From Trujillonella endophytica (GTDB lineage: Bacteria > Actinomycetota > Actinomycetes > Mycobacteriales > Geodermatophilaceae), in NCBI RefSeq assembly GCF_019799905.1, contig NZ_JABGCI010000001.1, positions 248,001 through 312,000 on the forward strand: DNA of 64,000 nt, written 5' to 3'. The stretch's first letter is position 1; every line of letters begins with the position of its first letter. Below the pieces are notes generated by a model that saw only the letters and a program-made list of their open reading frames with translations, was not told the DNA's origin and searched no databases. This document shows positions 24,348 through 32,240 of the stretch, piece by piece. The position numbers were made by a program, and so were the translations under genes.

Positions 24348-25447
24348 CCACCCTGCAGGACCCCCCGGCACAGGCGCCCGCGCGGCCGACGGCCGCGCGC
24401 GGGCCGCGGCTGCAGCACACGACCACCCAGGCGCTGCGCACCATCGTGCCGCTGCTCGTGCTCGTCGTGGGCCTGGCGCTCTACACCAACAGCGAGAACG
24501 CGGCGTTCCTCCGCGGCAGCAACATCGAGAACATCCTGACGCAGGTCGCCGTCCTGGGGATCCTCGCCGCCGGGCAGACGTTCCTGCTCATCGGCGGGCA
24601 GATGGACCTCTCCGTCGGCAGCCTGGTGAGCCTCGTCGGCGTGCTCGCGGCCAAGCAGTTCGCGGCTGGGTGGAGCACGGTGGCGGTGGTCGCCTTCGGC
24701 CTCGCTCTCGGCGCGCTCGTCGGGCTGGTCTGGGGGCTGGTCGTGGCCTACCTCGACGTCCCGCCGTTCATCCTGACCCTCGGCGGGCTGTCGGTCCTCG
24801 CCTCGCTGGCGCTGGTGTTCAGCGACAACGTGCCGATCCGGGTGGACGACGGCCTGGACAGCTGGGGGTTCGGGCAGTGGTTCGGACTGCGCGCGCCGGC
24901 GGTCATGCTGATCGTCGTCCTCGTGCTGGCGGGGATGCTGCTGCACCTCACCCGCTTCGGCCGGACCACCTACGCCCTGGGGTCCTCGCAGCAGACCGCC
25001 TTCCTCGCCGGCGTCCCGGTGCGCCGCCACATCGTGCTGCTGTTCGTCGGCAACAGCACACTCGCGGCCTTCGGCGGCCTGGTCCTGATGGCCCGTCTCG
25101 CCGCGGGCGACCCGCGCGCCGGGTCCGGGCTGGAGCTGTCGGTCATCGCCGTCACCGTGCTCGGCGGGGCGGCCCTGGCCGGCGGGCGCGGCACCATGCT
25201 GGGCACCGCCGTGGGCGTGCTGGTCTTCGGCACCATCACCGCCTCGCTCACGTTCCTGCGGGTCCCCGGCGCCTACCAGGCGCTGGTCTCCGGCGGGATC
25301 CTGATCATCGCCGTCGTCGTCACGGCCGCGGCCGACCTGCGCTCGGCGCGGGCCGGTGGCGCCCGGGGACGGTCGGCGTTGCGCGGGCTGATCGCGCCGC
25401 TGACGCGCCCCTCCTCCCGCGGGACCCCGCCCCCGGACGGGGCGTAG
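24344..25447 (+). CDS. RbsC-type ABC importer permease
   Basis: This 367-aa inner-membrane permease has about ten hydrophobic segments and the BPD_transp_2 pattern (GQTFLLIGGQMDLSVGSLVSLVG, GRTTYALGSSQQTAFLAGVPV, VTVLGGAALAGGRGTMLGTAVG). It pairs with the RbsA-like ATPase, with which it overlaps by ATGA. The C-terminal tail is Arg/Pro-rich and cytoplasmic. Transporters of this class carry sugars, nucleosides, autoinducer-2 or polyols. Confidence 0.92.
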   Translation: MTTLQDPPAQAPARPTAARGPRLQHTTTQALRTIVPLLVLVVGLALYTNSENAAFLRGSNIENILTQVAVLGILAAGQTFLLIGGQMDLSVGSLVSLVGVLAAKQFAAGWSTVAVVAFGLALGALVGLVWGLVVAYLDVPPFILTLGGLSVLASLALVFSDNVPIRVDDGLDSWGFGQWFGLRAPAVMLIVVLVLAGMLLHLTRFGRTTYALGSSQQTAFLAGVPVRRHIVLLFVGNSTLAAFGGLVLMARLAAGDPRAGSGLELSVIAVTVLGGAALAGGRGTMLGTAVGVLVFGTITASLTFLRVPGAYQALVSGGILIIAVVVTAAADLRSARAGGARGRSALRGLIAPLTRPSSRGTPPPDGA

Positions 25448-25537
25448 CCCCCCTCGACCACCGTCGGACAGCGCCGTGCCGACGGCTGTTCCACCCCCGA
25501 CCCCGCGACACGAGCCGCCTGAGCCACTGGAGCAGCC

Positions 25538-26581
25538 ATGACCTCCCGTCCCCCGACCCCGAGCACCCCCCTCCTGCCGATGGACCGCCGCGGCTTCCTG
25601 CGCCTGACCGGCTTCGTCGGCGGAGGCCTGCTGCTGGCCGCCTGCGGCGACGACTCCGGCGGCTCGGGCGGCTCCGGCGGTGGCGGTGGGGGCGGCGGCA
25701 CGATCGGCATCTCGCTCAACGGCAACAACGCCTACTCCAGCTACGTCGCCGAGGGCGTGCTCAAGGCGCTGGACGGGACCGACTACGACTTCACCGGCAT
25801 CCAGAACGACTTCGACTCCTCGGTCGAGCTCGGCAACATCGAGAACCTGCTCAGCCAGGGGATCGCCGGGCTGGTCGTGCTCCCCGCCGACGCCGCGACG
25901 CTGGCCCGGGCGGCCGAGCAGGCGCAGGCGCAGGACATCCCCGTCGGCAACGCCCTGTGGCCGGGGGAGAGCGAGGCGGACGAGTTCTTCACCGGCGTCG
26001 CCGCACTGGACTCGGTGGAGGGCGGCCGGCTGATCGGCGAGTGGCTCAAGGCCAACGCCACCCCCGGCCCGGTCATCGTGGTGCAGGGCATCGTCGGCCA
26101 GGGCTTCTCCGAGCGGATCGACGAGGGGCTCGACGAGGCGTTGGAGGGCAGCGGCTTCGAGGTCGTCGTCCGGGAGCAGGGCTTCTTCGCCCGCGACACC
26201 GCCACCGACATCGTGGAGTCCGGGCTGCAGGCCAACCCCGGGGTGACGGCGATCGTGGCCTACGCCGCCTCGATGTCCAACGGCATCAGCTCCTACCTGG
26301 AGTCGCAGGGCATCACGAACATCGCGCACGTCTCCAGCGACGCCGACGACGAGATGATGGACTGGCTGCAGACGCCCTACCTCAGCGCCGCGCGCTACTA
26401 CTCCGCGGCCGAGACCGGCCTGGTGGCCGCGCAGGCGGTGCTCGCGGCGATCGAGGGCGACGAGGCCACCTTCGAGAACGAGATCTTCCAGGACATGATC
26501 ACGCCCGAGAACGCGGAGCAGATGGTCGCCGACCACCCGTACCGCTACGAGGAGTTCGCCGAGCAGGCGGCGACCATCTGA
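25538..26581 (+). CDS. Periplasmic-binding-type lipoprotein of the ABC importer
   Basis: This 347-aa solute receptor has a Tat-type signal (DRRGFLRLTG, twin Arg 17-18) and a lipobox ending at C36 (LLLAAC), then a Gly/Ser linker. The mature domain is a LacI/ribose-binding fold (peripla_BP_4): TIGISLNGNNAYSSYVAEGV, GIAGLVVLPADAATLARA, and ASMSNGISSYLESQGITNI. Tat export suggests folding or cofactor acquisition before secretion. A 90-bp gap with a small hairpin separates it from the permease gene. Confidence 0.9.
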   Translation: MTSRPPTPSTPLLPMDRRGFLRLTGFVGGGLLLAACGDDSGGSGGSGGGGGGGGTIGISLNGNNAYSSYVAEGVLKALDGTDYDFTGIQNDFDSSVELGNIENLLSQGIAGLVVLPADAATLARAAEQAQAQDIPVGNALWPGESEADEFFTGVAALDSVEGGRLIGEWLKANATPGPVIVVQGIVGQGFSERIDEGLDEALEGSGFEVVVREQGFFARDTATDIVESGLQANPGVTAIVAYAASMSNGISSYLESQGITNIAHVSSDADDEMMDWLQTPYLSAARYYSAAETGLVAAQAVLAAIEGDEATFENEIFQDMITPENAEQMVADHPYRYEEFAEQAATI

Positions 26582-26976
26582 TGGCGGTCTCGCTCTCCTT
26601 CGCCAGCCTGATGGTCCCCGACCCCGACCGGTCGGTGACCTTCTACCAGGAGCTGTTCGGCCTGCCCGAGGTCGTGGAGCTGGCCAGCCCCCACTTCCGC
26701 GGGCTGCGCATCGGCCCGACGGTCCTCGGCTTCAGCGGGCCCAAGGCCTACGAGCTGCTGGAGCTGCCGGCGCCGGCCGCGGGGGAGCCGGGCGTGGACA
26801 CGTTCCTCACCTTCGAGGCCGAGGACCGCGACGGGGTCAGCGCGCTCACCGCGCGGGCGGCCGAGCTGGGCGGGGCCGTGGTCAAGGAGCCCTACGACAC
26901 GTACTACGGCGCCTGGCAGTCCGTCGTCCGCGACCCCGACGGACACGCGTTCCGGATCAACCACCTGCCCCTGTGA
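26581..26976 (+). CDS. VOC-family protein of the oxygenase/transporter operon
   Basis: This 131-aa vicinal-oxygen-chelate domain protein has SLMVPDPDRSVTFYQELFGLPEVV at the N-terminus and VVRDPDGHAFRINHLPL at the C-terminus. Candidate metal ligands include the terminal-strand His/Glu positions. The start ATG overlaps the stop of the binding-protein gene (TGATG), so it belongs to the operon and may be a lyase, isomerase or dioxygenase acting on the imported compound or its oxidised product. It ends before a bidirectional hairpin. Confidence 0.8.
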   Translation: MAVSLSFASLMVPDPDRSVTFYQELFGLPEVVELASPHFRGLRIGPTVLGFSGPKAYELLELPAPAAGEPGVDTFLTFEAEDRDGVSALTARAAELGGAVVKEPYDTYYGAWQSVVRDPDGHAFRINHLPL

Positions 26977-27023
26977 CGGAGAGCGGGAGGGCGCGGGACG
27001 TGCGTCCCTCCCGCTCCCCGTCA
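26974..27023. terminator. Bidirectional hairpin between convergent genes
   Basis: ACGGAGAGCGGGAGGG and CCCTCCCGCTCCCCGT pair with one mismatch around a 14-nt loop. It starts at the stop of the VOC gene and ends at the stop of the minus-strand oxygenase, serving both. Confidence 0.8.
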
Positions 27024-28010
27024 GGAGGCGCCGAAGGTCGTCTGGCGCAGGTACTTCTCCCGCAGGTGTTCACCGGCCGTGGGCGTCCCGGGGGGAGGGG
27101 CGCCGCCGCCGGGGAGCCCGGGCAGCACGTCCACGAGGGTGTCGTGGTTGGGGTGGGAGTAGAACGCGAAGGCCAGCCGGTCGGAGTTCATCGCCTGCTC
27201 GCGACGGGGGTTGACCACCCGGTGCAGGGTCGCCGGCCAGCGGTCACCGGTCCACTCCGTCAGCAGGTCGCCGATCATGACCATCAGTGCCCCGGGGATG
27301 ACGGGGACGTCGACCCACTCCCCGCCGCGGTCGAGCACCTGCAGCCCGCCGGGCCGGGGTTCGGCGGTCACCAGGGTGAGCGTGCCGTAGTCGGAGTGGA
27401 CGCCGGCCCGCATCTGGCCCGGCAGCGGCGGTTCGGGCTGGTCGGGGTAGTACAGCCCGCGGAGCATGCTCACCGCGCGGTCGATCCGGGAGTCGAAGAA
27501 GTCCGACGGCAGCCCGAGGGCCCGCGCGCAGCAGCCCATCAGCTCCGCCGACACCCGGGACAGCTGCCGGTGGGCCGCCTCCCACGGAGCCCGCATCTCC
27601 GGCAGCTCGGCCGGCCAGAGGTTGGCCGCGAAGTGGGGCCCCGACCGCTCCGGCGAGGTGGCCAGGTCGTCGCGGTCGACGTCCACCGGGCCGATGTCGA
27701 ACTTCTCCTTGAGGTCGGCGGGGGACTCCTCGTCCAGGGAGTAGGTGATGCCCTCGCTGCCGACCCCCGACCACCCGCGGACCTGGTCGGGGGCGGGTTG
27801 GGCCACTCTTGCCTTCTGGTCCGGGGACAGCGCGAAGAACCGGCGGGTGACGGAGAAGAGCTCGGTCAGCAGAGAGGGGGCCACGCCGTGACCGGTGACC
27901 TGGAAGAACCCGACCTCGTCGCACGCCTGGCCGACCAGCGCGGCCACCGATGCGGCGCCGGCCTCGCCCGCGCGCAGGGGCGTCAGGTCGATCACCGGCA
28001 CCGTCCGCAT
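27021..28010 (-). CDS. Isopenicillin N synthase-family oxygenase (second copy)
   Basis: This 329-aa protein is paralogous to the 21401 enzyme. Iron ligands are H205, D207 (GVHSDYGTL) and H263 (TLHRVV). The arginine R278 of the RxS pair is present but the serine is replaced by alanine (RLA, A280), which may change co-substrate or carboxylate binding. N-terminal DIOX_N features (TVPVIDL, VTGHGVA) are intact. It points toward the transporter operon and away from the PucR-type regulator, whose start is only 26 bp from its own. Confidence 0.87.
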   Translation of the reverse strand: MRTVPVIDLTPLRAGEAGAASVAALVGQACDEVGFFQVTGHGVAPSLLTELFSVTRRFFALSPDQKARVAQPAPDQVRGWSGVGSEGITYSLDEESPADLKEKFDIGPVDVDRDDLATSPERSGPHFAANLWPAELPEMRAPWEAAHRQLSRVSAELMGCCARALGLPSDFFDSRIDRAVSMLRGLYYPDQPEPPLPGQMRAGVHSDYGTLTLVTAEPRPGGLQVLDRGGEWVDVPVIPGALMVMIGDLLTEWTGDRWPATLHRVVNPRREQAMNSDRLAFAFYSHPNHDTLVDVLPGLPGGGAPPPGTPTAGEHLREKYLRQTTFGAS

Positions 28011-28036
28011 CCGGCTGAGTCTGCCCCAGCGGCGCG

Positions 28037-29506
28037 GTGCCGGTGAGGCCGACCGTCGCCGAGCTCGCCCGCGCGGCGGACCTCGAGGTCGTCACGCCGG
28101 GCGAGGGCCTCGACCGGCGGGTGGACACCGTGCGCGTGCTCGAGGGGGTCTTGCCCGAGACGCTGGGCCCAGGCGTGCTCGCCGTCGTCCCCTGGGCGGC
28201 GCCGCGGCGGGGCTCCCCGCTGCCGCCGCTGGTCCCGCTGCTCGCGCCGGTGCTGGCGTCAGTACCCTCGGCCGTGCTCGTCGTCCCCCGCGGCCGGGTC
28301 GTGCGGCCGCCCGCCGAGGCGGTGGAGCGGGCGCGGGAGGCCGGGGTCGCGCTCCTGTGGCCGGCCGCGCAGCAGCTCTCGGTCGAGCACCTGCGCCGCC
28401 TGGTGCACCTCACGCCCGACGAGCTCCCCGGCCCCCCCGCCGGGCTGGCCCGGGTGCTCGAGGGCGATCTGGGGCTGGCCGCTGTCGCCGAGCAGGTGGC
28501 CGAGCAGCTGGGCGCCGCCGTTCGAGTGACCGACGCCGCCGGCCGCGACCTCGTCGACCTGCACGGGCCGAGCGCGGTCACCGTCGACCCCGACGGACCC
28601 GTGCTGCCGCTCATGCACGCCGGGCGGCAGCTGGGCTCCTGGCGGGTGCTGCGGGCGACGCCGCTCACCGCGGCGGAGACCACGCTGGTCGAGCTGGTCA
28701 CCCCGGTGCTGACGCTGGCGCTGCGGGTGCACACCACCGAAGAGCGAGCGGCGGCGCCGGTGCAGGCCCTGCTGACCGCCGTCCTGGGGGAGGACCTCGC
28801 GGCCCGGGAGAGCGCGGTCCGGCGCAGCCGTCGGCTGGCCGCCTTCCCGGCGCGGACGGCGCTGTTCCTCGTGCTGGTCCCCTTCGGCACCGACGTGTCC
28901 AGCGCCGGCCTGGCCCGCCTGGCCCGTGCCGTCGAGCCCGCGGTCCGGGCCGTCGACGACCGGGCCACCGTGCTCGTGCACGAGGGGTCCGTCGTGGCGC
29001 TGATCGACGCGGACATCGATCTCGACCGGCTGGTCCGGGCCATGTACCGGCGGACGACGGTGCCGCTCTCGGTGGGCGCCGGCCGGCCGGTCCACGACGT
29101 CCGCAGCTTCCCGGGCGCCCACCGGCAGGCCCAGCGGGCCGCGGCGATCGGGCGGGCGCTCGGCGCGGCCAACCGGGTCACCCGCTTCGATGACCTGGGC
29201 GTGACCCGCCTTCTCCACCAGCTGCCCGAGCACGAGCGGCAGGGGTTCGTCCGAGATGTGCTGGGGCCCGCCGCCGGCACCGACGCCCCCGCGCTGGAGG
29301 CGCGCCGGGTGCTGCGCGCATTCCGCTCGACCAACGGCAACGTCACCGAGGCCGCACGGCTGTTGTTCCTGCACCACAACACGTTCCGCCAGCGGCTGGC
29401 CAAGCTGCAGCAGCAGCTCGGCGACTTCGTCGGCGACCCCGACCGGCGGCTGGCCGTGTTCGTCGCGCTGGACCTCCACCGCCTGGACTCCGACCGGGAG
29501 GGCTGA
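28037..29506 (+). CDS. PucR-type transcriptional regulator
   Basis: The protein has 489 aa. The N-terminal PucR (purine catabolism regulator-like) domain (PTVAELARAADLEVV, LPETLGPGVLAVVPW) is followed by a GGDEF-like middle region (LVPFGTDVSSAGLARLARAV, TVPLSVGAGRPV) and a C-terminal HTH_30 domain (AFRSTNGNVTEAARLLFLH, NTFRQRLAKLQQ). PucR proteins activate purine, nitrogen or amino-acid catabolism genes on effector binding. The divergent 26-bp spacing from the oxygenase gene indicates shared control of that gene; control of the 21401-26976 operon is inferred. Confidence 0.86.
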   Translation: MPVRPTVAELARAADLEVVTPGEGLDRRVDTVRVLEGVLPETLGPGVLAVVPWAAPRRGSPLPPLVPLLAPVLASVPSAVLVVPRGRVVRPPAEAVERAREAGVALLWPAAQQLSVEHLRRLVHLTPDELPGPPAGLARVLEGDLGLAAVAEQVAEQLGAAVRVTDAAGRDLVDLHGPSAVTVDPDGPVLPLMHAGRQLGSWRVLRATPLTAAETTLVELVTPVLTLALRVHTTEERAAAPVQALLTAVLGEDLAARESAVRRSRRLAAFPARTALFLVLVPFGTDVSSAGLARLARAVEPAVRAVDDRATVLVHEGSVVALIDADIDLDRLVRAMYRRTTVPLSVGAGRPVHDVRSFPGAHRQAQRAAAIGRALGAANRVTRFDDLGVTRLLHQLPEHERQGFVRDVLGPAAGTDAPALEARRVLRAFRSTNGNVTEAARLLFLHHNTFRQRLAKLQQQLGDFVGDPDRRLAVFVALDLHRLDSDREG

Positions 29507-29522
29507 GTCCCCGTCCGCTGCC

Positions 29523-29574
29523 CCGTCTGCGCTCGCCTGCGCCCGTCTACCGTCAGCGCTAGACGAGCACAGAC
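29523..29574. terminator. TCTAGCG-family palindrome between convergent genes
   Basis: On the minus strand, CGTCTG, TGCTCG and TCTAGC pair with TAGACG, CGAGC and GCAGACG. It lies between the PucR stop (29506) and the stop of the DinB-like gene (29579). It shares the core with 30261-30300 and 14829-14856. Confidence 0.55.
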
Positions 29575-29578
29575 GCCG

Positions 29579-30250
29579 TCAGACGGGAGGCGCCCAGGCC
29601 GGGTCGCGGCCGAGGAGGCCGAGCGCGCGGTCCTGCAGCGGCGCGTCGTCGGGCACGGGGACGACGGGACCGAACACGACCACGCCCGGGCCGAGGGCGC
29701 CCGGCACCCGCATGACGTCGGGGATCTCCTGCAGGCCCGGCCAGAGGCGCTCGAGCTCGGCCGGGTCGATGGTGTCGTCCTGGCCGGTGGCGCGGGCGAG
29801 GTCCCAGCGGTGCAGCACCAGGTCCTCGCTCACGACGCCGTCGACCATCTGCGCGCCGGGCACCGTGCCGGCGGGGCCGTCGACCACGCGGTCGGCGAGT
29901 CCGGGGTCGTCGAGCAGCGCCTCGACCTCTGTGCGGGCGACCCGGAAGGCGGCCAGCGGGTCCTCGTCGACCGACGGTGCGGGCGCCGGCGTCCGCCCGT
30001 ACGGGCGGAGCATCGCGGCGTGCATGCGGACGAGGTGGCGGACGACGTCGCGGGCGTCCCACTCGGCGCACGGGGACGGGCGGTCCCAGTCCCCGGCCGG
30101 GACGGCGGCCACGGTGGCCTCGAAGGCGTCGGCGCGCCGGCGGTAGCGGGCGGCGATGTCGACGGTGGAGTCGGCGGTGGAGTCGGCGGTGGAGTCGGCG
30201 GTGGAGTCGGCGCTCATGCGGGGGAGACCGCGTGACGCGGCCGAACTCAT
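29579..30250 (-). CDS. TIGR03086/DinB-like metal-binding protein (mycothiol-dependent fold)
   Basis: This 223-aa protein is of the DinB/YfiT-like maleylpyruvate-isomerase N-terminal superfamily. Metal-ligand histidines are in ARDVVRHLVRMHAAML and the C-terminal VLHRWDLARATGQ. Such proteins in actinobacteria include mycothiol-dependent transferases and isomerases. The N-terminus contains a low-complexity ADST repeat encoded by four 12-bp units. The start at 30250 has GAGGG upstream; ATG 30217, just before the repeat, is the alternative. It is convergent with PucR. Confidence 0.75.
   Translation of the reverse strand: MSSAASRGLPRMSADSTADSTADSTADSTVDIAARYRRRADAFEATVAAVPAGDWDRPSPCAEWDARDVVRHLVRMHAAMLRPYGRTPAPAPSVDEDPLAAFRVARTEVEALLDDPGLADRVVDGPAGTVPGAQMVDGVVSEDLVLHRWDLARATGQDDTIDPAELERLWPGLQEIPDVMRVPGALGPGVVVFGPVVPVPDDAPLQDRALGLLGRDPAWAPPV
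30164..30211. repeat. Four tandem 12-bp units inside a coding N-terminus
   Basis: GGTGGAGTCGGC is repeated four times without change, encoding on the minus strand a repeated Ala-Asp-Ser-Thr. Such arrays expand or contract by slippage without breaking the frame. Confidence 0.9.
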
Positions 30251-30260
30251 CGATGCCCTC

Positions 30261-30300
30261 GTCTGGGCTCCTCTAGCCTCGACGCTAGAGAGGACCAGAC
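30261..30300 (-). terminator. TCTAGCG-family palindrome after the amidase gene
   Basis: On the minus strand GTCTGGTCCTCTCTAGC pairs with GCTAGAGGAGCCCAGAC over about 16 bp. It begins 4 nt after the amidase stop and ends 10 nt before the downstream gene start. It most likely terminates the amidase transcript; it could also be an operator for the DinB-like gene. Confidence 0.6.
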
Positions 30301-30304
30301 GACG

Positions 30305-31723
30305 TCAGACAGCCGGGGCGGGGATCCCGCCGGACGCCTGCTCGAAGGCGTGGCCGATCTCGAGCACCCGCCGGTCGGCCCGCGGGGGCCCGATGACCTG
30401 CAGCCCGACCGGCAGACCGTCCGGGGTCAGGCCGGCCGGCACCGACAGCGCCGGGCAGCCGGTCGGGGTGATCAGGGTGCAGGAGCGCATCCACTCCAGG
30501 TAGTTGGTCAGCTCGACGCCGTCGATCTCGGTCGGGTACTCCTGCTCGACCGGGAAGGGCAGCACCTGCGTCGTGGGCGCCAGGAGGACGTCGTAGCGCT
30601 CGAAGAACGCCACGACCCGCTCGTACAGGGCGGTGTGCCGCTGCTCCGCGCGTGCGATGTCTGCGCCGGTGAGGCGTGCGCCCTGCTCGGCGTTCCAGCG
30701 GATCGCCTCCTTGACCAGCTCGGGGGAGCGGCGGACGAGCTCCCCGAAGGATGCCTCGAACAGCCAGGCCCGCAGCGTGCCGAAGACGTCGTCGGCCCCG
30801 GAGAGATCGGGGCAGGCCTCCTCGACCGTCGCGCCGAGCTGCTCGAACACCGCGGTCGCCGGGGCGAGGGCGGCGCGGACCGCGGGGTCGACGGCCACCC
30901 GGCCACCCAGGTCCGGCGCCCAGGCCACCCGCAGGCCGGCCAGCTCCTCGGGCAGGGGAGCGGCGAACCCGGCGCCGTCGTCGGCCAGCGAGACGGGCAC
31001 CCGCGGGTCGGGCCCGGCGATCGCCGAGAGGGTGAGCGCCACGTCGGCGACGGTGCGCCCCATCGGGCCCTGGACCGACAGCTGCGACCACGCCATCGGT
31101 GCCGGCCAGGTGGGCACCCGGCCCGGTGTCGGGCGCAGGCCGACGACGCCGCAGAACGCGGCAGGGTTGCGCAGCGAGCCGCCCATGTCGCTGCCCTCGG
31201 CCACGGGGACCAGTCCGGCGGCGAGGGCGGCCGCCGCGCCGCCGCTGGAGCCGCCGGCCGACAGCCCGTGCCGGTACGGGTTGTGCGTCGCGCCGAACAG
31301 GGTGTTGAAGGTGTGCGAGCCGGCCGCGAACTCGGGGGTGTTGGTCTTGCCCACCCGGATCGCCCCGGCCCGCCGGAGCCGCTCGACGACCAGCTCGTCG
31401 TGCTCGGGGACGTGGTCGGCGTGCACGGGGGAGCCCCAGGTCGTGCGCATCCCGCCGGTGAGGTGGGTGTCCTTGTGGGCGACCGGCAGGCCGTGCAGCG
31501 GGCCCACCGGGTCGCCCGCGGCGAGCGTCGCGTCGGCGGCGTCGGCGGCGGCCCGGGCTCCCTCGGGATCGAGCGTGACGACGGCGTTGATCGTGGGGTC
31601 GAGGCGCTCCATGCGCGCCAGGTGCGCCTCGAGCAGGTCCCGGGCCGAGACCTCCCGCGACCGGACCATCGCCGCCAGCTCGGTCGCGGGGCGCAGGCAC
31701 AGCTCGTCGTCGGCGTGGGTCAC
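30305..31723 (-). CDS. Amidase-signature family hydrolase
   Basis: This 472-aa amidase has the Ser-cisSer-Lys triad: Lys in GLPVAHKDTHL, the Gly/Ser-rich SAGGSSGGAAAALAAG, and Ser in GSDMGGSLRNPAAFCGVVGLRPTPG. Related enzymes hydrolyse aliphatic or aromatic amides, or act in Asp/Glu-tRNA amidation; lack of gatC/gatB neighbours argues against GatA. The GTG at 31723 gives the usual family N-terminus; an upstream GTG at 31792 adds a Pro/Arg-rich tail. It is convergent with nothing and follows the HxlR gene on the same strand by 40 bp. Confidence 0.88.
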   Translation of the reverse strand: MTHADDELCLRPATELAAMVRSREVSARDLLEAHLARMERLDPTINAVVTLDPEGARAAADAADATLAAGDPVGPLHGLPVAHKDTHLTGGMRTTWGSPVHADHVPEHDELVVERLRRAGAIRVGKTNTPEFAAGSHTFNTLFGATHNPYRHGLSAGGSSGGAAAALAAGLVPVAEGSDMGGSLRNPAAFCGVVGLRPTPGRVPTWPAPMAWSQLSVQGPMGRTVADVALTLSAIAGPDPRVPVSLADDGAGFAAPLPEELAGLRVAWAPDLGGRVAVDPAVRAALAPATAVFEQLGATVEEACPDLSGADDVFGTLRAWLFEASFGELVRRSPELVKEAIRWNAEQGARLTGADIARAEQRHTALYERVVAFFERYDVLLAPTTQVLPFPVEQEYPTEIDGVELTNYLEWMRSCTLITPTGCPALSVPAGLTPDGLPVGLQVIGPPRADRRVLEIGHAFEQASGGIPAPAV

Positions 31724-31763
31724 CGGACGAGGTTGCCACACGGCTCTCGAGCCGGTGCCGGGG

Positions 31764-32129
31764 TCAGCTCGCGGCCCGGGGCTCCTCGGCACACCGCTCG
31801 GCGGGCAGGTTGGTCCGCGCCCAGGCGGAGAGCTGGTCGAGCACGGGCATGAGCGCGGCGCCGGCGCCGGTGAGCTCGTACGTGACGGCGACCGGCGGCC
31901 CGGTGTCGACCGCGCGGTGGACCAGGCCGGCCGCCGCCAGCTCGGTCAGCCGGTCCGACAGCACCGAGTCGCTGATCCCCCCGACCGCCCGGCGCAGCCC
32001 GCTGAAGGTGGCCGGCCCGCCGGTCAGCACCCCGATGATCACGCCGTTCCAGCGCTTGCCGAGGAAGCCGAACGCGCGGCTCAGCGCGTCGTCGCACGCC
32101 TGTGGCGTGTGCAGGACCTCCTCGGACAC
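31764..32129 (-). CDS. HxlR-family transcriptional regulator
   Basis: This 121-aa winged-helix regulator has the HxlR pattern with an N-terminal Cys (TPQACDDALSRAFGFLGKRWNGVIIGVL) that in related proteins (YodB, QorR) senses quinones, aldehydes or electrophiles by thiol modification. Recognition helix region: GGISDSVLSDRLTELAAAGLV. It is divergent from an azoreductase-like gene with palindromes between them, the standard YodB-AzoR arrangement. A longer frame to 32171 lacks a ribosome site. Confidence 0.86.
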   Translation of the reverse strand: MSEEVLHTPQACDDALSRAFGFLGKRWNGVIIGVLTGGPATFSGLRRAVGGISDSVLSDRLTELAAAGLVHRAVDTGPPVAVTYELTGAGAALMPVLDQLSAWARTNLPAERCAEEPRAAS

Positions 32130-32160
32130 GCGGTCATCGTAGGCGTGGACGGTCCGACAT

Positions 32161-32222
32161 GCACTTCGCAAAACGAAGTGCTAGCTTTCTCGAAGCACTA
32201 GCTCATTACGAGTAGCTAGGCA
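32161..32222. promoter_or_regulatory. AT-rich divergent promoter with HxlR operator palindromes
   Basis: GCACTTCG, CAAAA, CGAAGTGC is a perfect 8-bp inverted repeat at 32161-32181. It is followed by AGTGCT...AGCACT and TAGCT...AGCTA repeats. The segment is clearly richer in A/T than its surroundings. It lies between the HxlR regulator and the azoreductase-like gene, and is the likely binding site for the regulator. Confidence 0.65.
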
Positions 32223-32240
32223 GAGGAGAGCGAGAGAGTC

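Noticed and set aside
24149-26536. 795-aa antisense ORF across the ABC permease and binding-protein genes
   Set aside because: Low-complexity translation; the opposite strand encodes well-recognised transporter subunits in a coupled operon.
30305-31723. GatA subunit of tRNA amidotransferase
   Set aside because: No gatB or gatC neighbour and the N-terminal pattern fits general amidases.
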